Assembly: GCA_012727415.1 (NCBI GenBank)
Contig: JAAYHI010000034.1
Location: forward strand, 1-6,252
DNA length: 6,252 nt
Origin: Bacillota bacterium
GTDB taxonomy: Bacteria; Bacillota; Proteinivoracia; UBA4975
Reading direction: 5' to 3'
Part shown: piece by piece, positions 1-5,091 of the stretch
Position numbering within the stretch: the stretch's first letter is position 1
Layout: every line of letters starts with the position of its first letter
Translations under genes and position numbers: made by a program
Notes under the pieces: generated by a model
What the model was told of the DNA's origin: nothing
Seen by the model: the letters and a program-made list of their open reading frames with translations, nothing else
Databases searched by the model: none

Positions 1-1517
1 AGCCCGGACAGTGAGCTGCCGCAATTCTGCACGTTACGGCCCTCGGCGGAGATCACTGTGACGGAAGCCCCCTGGCATTCCACTTTGGGATTGGCTCCAT
101 CGGGGAGTTTTTTGAGGTCATCGGCGTCAACGGTAATGGCCACCAGTCGGCACCCCTGACCGTTCATTTTAACAGTTGACGAGCCGAGGACAATCTCCTC
201 CCCTTTTGCCTTCTGAGCCAAATCATTGGCATTGGGGATGCGCAGCTTCAGGGTGGTGCCCACATCAGCGCCATAGACGCCGGTGCGGAGGTTCTTATGC
301 AGGATATAGGCCCCTTCCTGGCCCACCTTCCCCGAGGCCAGGGCGGTATAGTATTCGTGGGCCCAGCCGGAGGGATCGCCCACCGCGGCAATTAGCGCCT
401 CTTGGGTGCCGCCGTTTTCGTATGCAGTTTTAATCCAAGCGTCGCCCCCTTTCCTTTGGCTGAGGAAGGAAATCAGCGGTGAGCGGGCATAGCCGTCCTG
501 GGCCGTATCCTCAGGGGGCAGGGCGCCGACGAACTGCCGCTCAAAGTACTGGGAGGTGAGGCTGGTATAGGTTTGGCCCTGGGCCCTGGCCTCATAGTAG
601 GAGGCAGTGGCCTCGTCAACCCAGTCGCTGCCGCCAAATATACCGGTATAGCAACCCTGAACATAGTGGAAGAACTCATGCCCTAGCAGGGGATTCAGGG
701 AGCCCGGAACATATTCTTCAGTAAAATTGCCCACGTTCAAGGTGATGTCGCCATACAGCATGTGATAGGAACCGGCATCATCGATCTTCTTAACCAGGAC
801 GTTCATGGGGAAATCATCTTCGTCATACTGATACCCCAGGGCCTTATACTTTTCGTACACCGCCTCGAGATCACTGAGGATAGCCTCCCTGCCCGAAGAG
901 CCCACGATATCGTGAAAAAACTTGCCCTCCACCTTCATGGGATAATAAAGCCGGAAGTGTCCGCCTTCCTCAAAATAACTGACGCTGCTGAACAATCCAC
1001 ATTTTAGCGAAATCGAGGTCTTCATCTTCTTCGCTGCGGCCGTGCCCTGGCTGGCCCCCATGTACAGCGGAGCCTCGGCCAGCTCTGCCGGGATGAAACT
1101 GACGCTGGCGGTTCCCTCTGCAACCTCTGCGGGGAAATAGAAGTATTCCGTCCCCACTTTGCCGCTGTCGTATTCACACTCTATCCCAAGGCCCACCAGC
1201 AAGGCTTCCTCCGCCTCCCCGGAATAGTCTTCCGGGACGGGTAGGGTAACGGTTACTGGCTGAGTATAAGCCTCGGTCAGGGCCAGTTCAAAAAGCTTGG
1301 AACAGAGGCCGTTTTCTGTTTCGGTGTCGGTGGCCTTGATAATTTTCAAGGACGCAGAATCTCCATCCGGCACATTATTCTCGCCAAAGTTAACGGTGGT
1401 TCCCTCCAGATTGATCATGCCGTTTTCCACCGTTACGGCCTTTGGAGAACAGGCGCATAAGCTGCATATCGCTATGGCCACCGCGATCCCAACAAGCAGA
1501 CGCATCATTTTAGTCAT
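1..1517 (-). CDS. Putative secreted zinc metallopeptidase lipoprotein (C-terminus cut by window edge)
   Basis: The frame is open from a start near 1517 to base 1, giving about 505 residues with no stop, so the gene is 3'-truncated. Residues 1-23 form a lipoprotein signal: a basic start (MTKMMR), a hydrophobic stretch, then lipobox LCAC with C23 as the predicted lipidated cysteine, so the protein should sit outside the cell, anchored to the membrane. A zinc-binding HEFFH motif lies at residues 280-284 and a WVDEATA segment at 299-305. E302 is the likely third zinc ligand, with E281 catalytic, as in gluzincin peptidases. Residues 24 to about 190 are probably a beta-rich N-terminal domain, and the region after about 410 another domain. 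AGGAG at 1527-1531 is 9 bases before ATG 1517; an in-frame GTG at 1520 is an alternative start. I cannot name the peptidase family or substrate. The metallopeptidase call is good; proteolytic activity is inferred. Confidence 0.82.
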   Translation of the reverse strand, partial: MTKMMRLLVGIAVAIAICSLCACSPKAVTVENGMINLEGTTVNFGENNVPDGDSASLKIIKATDTETENGLCSKLFELALTEAYTQPVTVTLPVPEDYSGEAEEALLVGLGIECEYDSGKVGTEYFYFPAEVAEGTASVSFIPAELAEAPLYMGASQGTAAAKKMKTSISLKCGLFSSVSYFEEGGHFRLYYPMKVEGKFFHDIVGSSGREAILSDLEAVYEKYKALGYQYDEDDFPMNVLVKKIDDAGSYHMLYGDITLNVGNFTEEYVPGSLNPLLGHEFFHYVQGCYTGIFGGSDWVDEATASYYEARAQGQTYTSLTSQYFERQFVGALPPEDTAQDGYARSPLISFLSQRKGGDAWIKTAYENGGTQEALIAAVGDPSGWAHEYYTALASGKVGQEGAYILHKNLRTGVYGADVGTTLKLRIPNANDLAQKAKGEEIVLGSSTVKMNGQGCRLVAITVDADDLKKLPDGANPKVECQGASVTVISAEGRNVQNCGSSLSG

Positions 1518-1616
1518 CACATACCGCTCCTTTCTTTTTACTGTCGAGCAGCAAACCCGAATCAAGATTGGCGGCCCGGCTTTTTCAGCCATGTCTCATT
1601 TTCTGCACTGCATATC

Positions 1617-2135
1617 TCACCAATCACATACTTCCGCCTGGACGCCGGTTTCGTACCTCAGCTTTTGCGCAATCATCAGGACCTCCTCCTTCTTAGTCAT
1701 GCCGTGAAGCAGTTCAAGGCGCAAGCTCTCGTCATCTTTTCCAAATGTCACCCGGATCTGTTCTCTATCAATCCGAATGTCTTGCAAGCGGGTACCGTGC
1801 ATCCCCTCACAGCCCCATCGATAAAGCTTGTTTCCCAGGAGCATGCCAAAGGTGGACACTACGGTTTCCTCCATCATCCGTGTGCCCTCTTGGTTTCCTG
1901 CTGTAACAATGGATGACGGGATGGTGAGAATCCGATTGTCGTAAATCAGCTGTGCCGCCGAAAGCAGACGGCTTTGCCGATAAAGAAGAATCAGGGCCGC
2001 GACGCTGACAGCACCGCAGACAATCGCCGCCCCCTTTGTTTTCAGGGAAACGAGCAGCACCGTTAATGTGATTCCAAGAGCACTCAGGGCAGAAAAACCC
2101 TGGCATAGCCTGCGCATGGTTCTCACAACCGCCAT
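1617..2135 (-). CDS. Small membrane protein of unknown function, two N-terminal transmembrane helices
   Basis: This is a 172-residue protein that I do not recognise. Two hydrophobic segments near residues 13-32 and 36-52, separated by a short SLKTKG-type loop, look like a transmembrane hairpin. The remaining 110 or so residues are soluble, with alternating hydrophobic and charged strands followed by a helix near the C-terminus, perhaps a small beta-rich domain on the cytoplasmic side. ATG at 2135 is preferred because AAGGG lies 5 bases upstream; GTG at 2138 is the alternative but is too close to that site. The gene lies about 100 bases upstream of the lipoprotein peptidase on the same strand with no convincing terminator between, so co-transcription is possible. 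No catalytic motif is visible. Coding status rests on the long open frame, the ribosome binding site and a sensible membrane-protein composition. Confidence 0.72.
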   Translation of the reverse strand: MAVVRTMRRLCQGFSALSALGITLTVLLVSLKTKGAAIVCGAVSVAALILLYRQSRLLSAAQLIYDNRILTIPSSIVTAGNQEGTRMMEETVVSTFGMLLGNKLYRWGCEGMHGTRLQDIRIDREQIRVTFGKDDESLRLELLHGMTKKEEVLMIAQKLRYETGVQAEVCDW

Positions 2136-2210
2136 CACTTCCCTTCACGGTATAGGATAGCGGAAGCTGGGGGAGATGTCCTCCTCCGAAAGGATGATAT
2201 TACGAAATCT

Positions 2211-2237
2211 GGCCCCTCATCCGTAGGATGAGAGGCC
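2211..2237. repeat. Near-perfect inverted repeat in the divergent intergenic region
   Basis: GGCC, one unpaired base and CTCATCC are mirrored by GGATGAG, one unpaired base and GGCC around a GTA centre. This gives 11 base pairs with a single C/A mismatch. No T-tract follows on either strand, so it is not a standard intrinsic terminator. It lies about 76 bases upstream of the minus-strand membrane-protein start and about 230 bases upstream of the ECF gene. It could be a protein-binding operator or part of a repeat cluster with the adjacent tandem units. Confidence 0.6.
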
Positions 2238-2249
2238 AGGCGAATGCCG

Positions 2250-2312
2250 CTTGGAAGCAGAAGAACCGTCCCCGCGCTTCCCTTGGAAGCAGGAGAACCG
2301 TCCCCGCGCTTC
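2250..2312. repeat. Two tandem 31-base repeats with inverted GAAGC/GCTTC ends
   Basis: The units at 2250-2280 and 2282-2312 are identical except for A2261 versus G2293, and are separated by one base (period 32). Each begins CTTGGAAGCAG, contains AGAACCGTCCCCGCG and ends GCTTC. GAAGC near the left end and GCTTC at the right end are reverse complements, so each unit can fold with an unpaired centre. The AGAACCGTCCCC core resembles, from memory, dispersed repeats found between genes in Clostridia. A link to REP-type elements mobilised in trans by an IS200-like enzyme is an untested idea. No transposase is in the window. Confidence 0.8.
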
Positions 2313-2328
2313 TTGACTGCTATGAAGA

Positions 2329-2375
2329 GGTTGTGTTACCTTATTGGTAACCGCCTGTCGAAGCAGGCGCAACAC
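2329..2375 (+). promoter_or_regulatory. Candidate structured leader RNA (three-way junction) upstream of the ECF gene
   Basis: Two adjacent perfect hairpins abut with no spacer: GTTACC/GGTAAC around TTATT (2335-2351), and CGCCTG/CAGGCG around TCGAAG (2352-2369). Flanking GGTTG (2329-2333) can pair with CAAC plus C2375, with A2374 bulged, closing both hairpins in a three-way junction. This lies about 90 bases before the ECF start, where a regulatory RNA would be expected, since many ECF transporters for vitamins are riboswitch-controlled. It does not match the conserved cores of the TPP, FMN, cobalamin, purine or THF riboswitches that I know. It could instead be a protein-binding element or chance. 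Confidence 0.4.
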
Positions 2376-2394
2376 CAGGAAAAGATATTGTAGT

Positions 2395-2411
2395 AATACC
2401 ATGAAGGTATT
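2395..2411 (+). promoter_or_regulatory. Hairpin in the ECF gene leader
   Basis: AATACC (2395-2400) and GGTATT (2406-2411) form a perfect 6-base-pair stem around ATGAA. It is the third hairpin in the leader. The GGTA and TACC segments here could also pair with those of the hairpin at 2335-2351, so alternative folds are possible. The loop contains an ATG in frame with the ECF gene, but it lacks a ribosome binding site. Confidence 0.4.
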
Positions 2412-2455
2412 GGCTTTCTCCAGGGAAGCAATGCTTATTATGGTTTTTTATTTTT

Positions 2456-2460
2456 GGAGG
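2456..2460 (+). promoter_or_regulatory. Ribosome binding site deciding the ECF S-component start
   Basis: GGAGG lies 6 bases before ATG 2467. In-frame upstream candidates, including ATG 2401, have no such site and would add a non-conserved-looking extension, so 2467 is chosen. Confidence 0.85.
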
Positions 2461-2466
2461 GATAAA

Positions 2467-3003
2467 ATGAAGAATGCAACTGCGAAAAAAATCGTTTTAG
2501 CAGGATTGTTCCTGGCCCTGGGCCTGCTCCTGCCCAGCTTCACCGGGCAGATTCCCAGTATCGGCAAAAGGCTGCTGCCCATGCACATCCCCGTCCTCCT
2601 GGCCGGCTTTGCCCTGGGCGGTCCCTATGGACTAATTGTCGGACTCATCACCCCTGTCTTGCGCAGCGTCCTCTTTGGCATGCCGCCTCTGTTCCCAAAC
2701 GCTGCAACCATGAGCTTTGAGTTGGCTGCCTATGGCTTGCTGGCCGGCCTTCTCTATAAGGTTCTGCTCAAGAAGAACTGGTCAATATACCTTTCTCTGG
2801 CCGTCGCAATGATTCTGGGCAGAGTGGTATGGGGTGCAGCCAGCTTGCTCTTGTATGGCATTCAGGGCAGTCCCTTTACCTGGCAGATGTTCATCGCCGG
2901 AGCTATTGTCGATGCCATTCCCGGCATCATCCTGCAACTTGTCCTCATCCCCGTCCTTGTCATCGCCCTTCGGCGTGCCTGGCTGATAGCCAATGCTGAC
3001 TGA
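2467..3003 (+). CDS. ECF transporter S component (substrate-binding membrane subunit), substrate unknown
   Basis: This 178-residue, very hydrophobic protein is about the usual length for an ECF S component. These subunits bind a vitamin or similar small molecule in the membrane and work with a shared T subunit and two ATPases; none of those is in the window, so a housekeeping ECF module elsewhere is presumed (inference). About six membrane segments are visible, roughly at residues 8-25, 38-60, 60-72, 80-100, 105-130 and 140-170. The segment LPMHIPVLLAGFALGGPYG (37-55) followed by GLITPVLRS and GMPPLFPNA (59-79) is typical of a clostridial S-component group seen with kinase genes. The stop codon overlaps the start of the kinase gene, implying coupled translation. 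Overall resemblance is to the uncharacterised or pantothenate-like S components, but I cannot assign the ligand. Confidence 0.85.
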   Translation: MKNATAKKIVLAGLFLALGLLLPSFTGQIPSIGKRLLPMHIPVLLAGFALGGPYGLIVGLITPVLRSVLFGMPPLFPNAATMSFELAAYGLLAGLLYKVLLKKNWSIYLSLAVAMILGRVVWGAASLLLYGIQGSPFTWQMFIAGAIVDAIPGIILQLVLIPVLVIALRRAWLIANAD

Positions 3004-4060
3004 GCTGCTGTCAGTTCTCAAGGGGCATGTGCAAAAATATCCCTGGATGCAGGTCCGGGATGCCGTGAAGCTTATCTACCAGAATGAAATGGGCCCCGGC
3101 CACATGATCAAGTCGGAAGCCGACAGCCTCCGGCGCCTGGAGATGGAATTCCCCAAATCCCAGGCAGGGTCCGCCCTCTTTGAAGATATCGGCAATGGCC
3201 TCTGCCGCCTCTACTTGGGGGCCCTCCGGGAACAGGATATTACCCTCGGCACCGTCAACCGCTTTTTCTTACACACTGCCAACAACCATCGCGGCAGCAT
3301 CCCTGCCTTGGAGGAGAAACTGTCTGCGCTGGCGGAGGCTTGCCGAACCGGAGACCTCCCCTTCTCTGTTGAGGAAGCAGTGGCCTTTATCCAGGAGTGC
3401 CGTCGGCAAGGGTACCCGCCCATCAGCCACAGTGAAGCATATCGCCGGCAATACAGTCCGGCATATCGGGTCGTAATGGCCGCCTTTCGGGATTACTTCC
3501 CCCTCTTTGCCCGCATCGACGCCCTCATGAGGACTGGCGAAACAATCAAGGTCGCCATCGACGGCATGAGCTGCTCCGGCAAGAGCAGTCTGGCGGCCCT
3601 GCTGGAAAAGATATATGACTGCAATGTCTTTCATATGGACGACTTCTTCCTGCCCCGGGAAATGAAGATACCACAACGGCTGGCTGAGCCCGGGGGCAAT
3701 GTGCATTATGAGCGCTTTGCCGAAGAAGTGCTTACTAAGTTAGGGCACCCCTTTTCTTACCGGCCTTTTAATTGCCGCAGTCAAAGTCTGGCCCCGGCGA
3801 TTGCTGTAATCCCCAAACAGCTGAACATCATTGAGGGGGCGTACAGCCTCCACCCTGCCCTGGCAAAAGCCTATGACCTGAAGGTCTTCCTAGCCATAGA
3901 TCCCGAAGAACAAAGTCAACGAGTTCTGGTACGCAACGGCGAAGAGATGCACAAAATCTTTATGGGGCATTGGATTCCTTTGGAAAACCACTATTTTCAA
4001 ACCCTTAATATTAAAGATCAGTGCGACTTCGTCCTTCCTGGATTTGCCGACAAAAAATAA
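2993..4060 (+). CDS. Two-domain protein: uncharacterised N-terminal helical domain fused to a uridine-kinase-like P-loop kinase
   Basis: The protein has 355 residues. Residues 1 to about 175 are a mostly helical domain with conserved-looking patches (YPWMQVRDAVKLIYQNEMGP from 16, GNGLCRLYLGAL near 69-80, FFLHTANNHRG near 91-101); its function is unknown. Residues about 185-355 are a P-loop kinase of the uridine kinase/phosphoribulokinase superfamily. Walker A is GMSCSGKS (191-198, K197), MDDFF (215-219) carries the acidic residues, LAEPGGNVHYERF follows (230-242), IIEGAY (279-284) is the Walker-B-like strand, and R310/R314 sit in a lid-like segment. It probably phosphorylates a hydroxyl group of a small molecule; uridine itself is not proven. 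ATG 2993 lies 11 bases inside the end of the ECF S-component gene, with no strong ribosome site of its own, so translation is probably coupled. The pairing suggests the kinase traps or activates the imported ligand. The fold call is strong, the substrate open. Confidence 0.85.
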   Translation: MLTELLSVLKGHVQKYPWMQVRDAVKLIYQNEMGPGHMIKSEADSLRRLEMEFPKSQAGSALFEDIGNGLCRLYLGALREQDITLGTVNRFFLHTANNHRGSIPALEEKLSALAEACRTGDLPFSVEEAVAFIQECRRQGYPPISHSEAYRRQYSPAYRVVMAAFRDYFPLFARIDALMRTGETIKVAIDGMSCSGKSSLAALLEKIYDCNVFHMDDFFLPREMKIPQRLAEPGGNVHYERFAEEVLTKLGHPFSYRPFNCRSQSLAPAIAVIPKQLNIIEGAYSLHPALAKAYDLKVFLAIDPEEQSQRVLVRNGEEMHKIFMGHWIPLENHYFQTLNIKDQCDFVLPGFADKK

Positions 4061-4088
4061 CAGGCCGTCTGGCCTGTTTTCTTTCTAT
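4059..4088. terminator. Bidirectional intrinsic terminator between convergent operons
   Basis: AACAGGCC (4059-4066) and GGCCTGTT (4071-4078) form an 8-base-pair stem with a GTCT loop. On the plus strand it is followed by TTCTTTCT; on the minus strand the mirrored stem is followed by ATTTTTTG. It therefore serves both the kinase gene, whose TAA stop provides the first two stem bases, and the zinc-ribbon operon, whose stop lies at 4085-4087. Confidence 0.88.
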
Positions 4089-4750
4089 CCCAGCCTGCTC
4101 CCGCACTCCCCGCAAAATCTGGTGCCGAAAGGGCTCTTAGTGCCACAATTGTCGCACTCAACTAAGCTGAGGTTTGCGCCGCAGTTGTTGCAGAATTTCC
4201 CTTCTCCCGAGGGCTTGCCACACTGGGGACAGACCGTGGTGCGACTGTCTACTTTGCCAGTGAAGACATCGGTCTCCTGGGCCTTTTTGCGAATATCTTC
4301 TACCATCTTACTGGCCCTGGCGGCGACGACTTCCACATTCTCGCGGGGGGCACATTCTACGCAAAGGCCACCCATCTCGTTCCAGTCGTTTTCACACACA
4401 TACTTGCGGCACTTAGGGCAGCGAATGAAATGACCTTTTGCTTCATTTTGTGCCAGTTCGAAGGCCTTCTCATATTCCTTATGCCACTCAGGGGTCATGC
4501 CTTCGTGGCGCTGGCTGAGGAAATCGGCTCCTCTTTCTACAGTGTTGCCAATGCCATATTGTCCGGTCAATTGGCTAGCTGCGCCAATTATATTGCCCAG
4601 CCCCCTGAACAATTTGCCTTTTTTATAGGTGGTGGAAGGAATGAATTTGGTCTTATATCCCTCATGGCAAAGGTCACAGTAAAAGGTAAACTGGAATCCC
4701 GCCTCGGTACAATTATCCTCATAATTACTTGTAAATGATTGCAATGCCAT
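4085..4750 (-). CDS. Multi-zinc-ribbon protein, unknown function
   Basis: The protein has 221 residues. A CDLC pair (25-28) near the N-terminus is followed by a glycine-rich, weakly amphipathic stretch (45-75), then a zinc ribbon CPKC...CVEC (111-114, 130-133) containing a WNEMGGLCVECAP signature. A polar, probably helical linker (140-165) leads to a double zinc ribbon at the C-terminus: CPQC/CNNC (174-177, 187-190) and CDNC/CGEC (199-202, 213-216). Such domains usually bind structural zinc and mediate protein or nucleic-acid contacts. The CPKC...CVECAP arrangement recurs, as I recall, in uncharacterised bacterial zinc-ribbon proteins. No signal peptide or clear transmembrane helix is seen, so it is likely cytoplasmic or peripheral to the membrane. 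AGGAGG overlapping the upstream gene's stop lies 8 bases before the ATG. It is the last gene of the operon and ends at the bidirectional terminator. Confidence 0.85.
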   Translation of the reverse strand: MALQSFTSNYEDNCTEAGFQFTFYCDLCHEGYKTKFIPSTTYKKGKLFRGLGNIIGAASQLTGQYGIGNTVERGADFLSQRHEGMTPEWHKEYEKAFELAQNEAKGHFIRCPKCRKYVCENDWNEMGGLCVECAPRENVEVVAARASKMVEDIRKKAQETDVFTGKVDSRTTVCPQCGKPSGEGKFCNNCGANLSLVECDNCGTKSPFGTRFCGECGSRLG

Positions 4751-4762
4751 TTCGCACTCCTC

Positions 4763-5089
4763 CTATTTCAATGGTTTACCACACATTATACATACGTCCC
4801 CCGGCATTTGCTGATGCCGGCACTTTTTATTAGGGCATACTACCGTCAGCGATGCGCTGCAGCTGGCGCATTTATCACCACTAAAGGTCTCCTTACCACA
4901 CTTGGGGCATTTAATCTGCAACTTTTGCCCGCAATGGCTGCAGACAAGCCAGCCCAATTCCACCGGGTTCCGGCACTGGGGGCAGCGCAGGGGACCGGTG
5001 GGGTCAGACCTGCCGCAAAAAGGACAAATCCTGGCGTCCTTGGGAACCAACTGTTCACAATAATTACATGGGTGCTTATATCCGACCAT
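4763..5089 (-). CDS. Small protein made of four consecutive zinc ribbons
   Basis: The protein has 108 residues, 16 of them cysteines arranged as four four-cysteine units: C8/C11/C22/C25, C36/C39/C50/C53, C61/C64/C74/C77 and C85/C90/C100/C103. The first three use CxxC pairs separated by 9-10 residues; the fourth opens with an unusual Cx4C. Little of the protein lies outside the ribbons, so it is probably a binding or scaffold protein rather than an enzyme. Function is unknown. GGAGG (5096-5100), which forms the last glycine codons of the upstream gene, lies 6 bases before the ATG; only two bases separate that gene's stop from this start. The next gene starts 12 bases after this stop. These spacings make a single transcript with both neighbours almost certain. 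No membrane segment or signal peptide is visible. Confidence 0.88.
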   Translation of the reverse strand: MVGYKHPCNYCEQLVPKDARICPFCGRSDPTGPLRCPQCRNPVELGWLVCSHCGQKLQIKCPKCGKETFSGDKCASCSASLTVVCPNKKCRHQQMPGDVCIMCGKPLK

Positions 5090-5091
5090 TT

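Noticed and set aside
1521..1616. Separate promoter for the lipoprotein gene in the gap after the membrane-protein gene
   Set aside because: A TTGATT hexamer is present on the minus strand but no acceptable -10 lies at the right spacing.
1297..1707. Plus-strand 136-codon open frame antisense to the peptidase gene
   Set aside because: It overlaps the lipoprotein and membrane-protein genes, has no convincing ribosome site and shows no recognisable domain; it is a frame shadow.
2313..2341. TTGACT at 2313-2318 as a -35 element for the ECF gene
   Set aside because: At 17-18 bases spacing the downstream hexamers are TTACCT or TACCTT, poor matches to TATAAT, and such a promoter would start transcription inside the proposed three-way junction. 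Not strong enough to annotate.
2426..2455. AAGC/GCTT mini-hairpin followed by a T-rich tract as an attenuator before the ECF gene
   Set aside because: The stem is only four base pairs and A/T-rich, and the T-tract starts seven bases after it, too weak and too far for an intrinsic terminator.
2401..2466. N-terminal extension of the ECF S component from ATG 2401
   Set aside because: It is in frame but has no ribosome binding site, whereas ATG 2467 has an ideal GGAGG at 6 bases and gives the usual S-component length.
3269..3706. Minus-strand 145-codon open frame within the kinase gene
   Set aside because: It lies wholly opposite well-supported kinase coding sequence, including the Walker A region, and its translation has no domain-like character.
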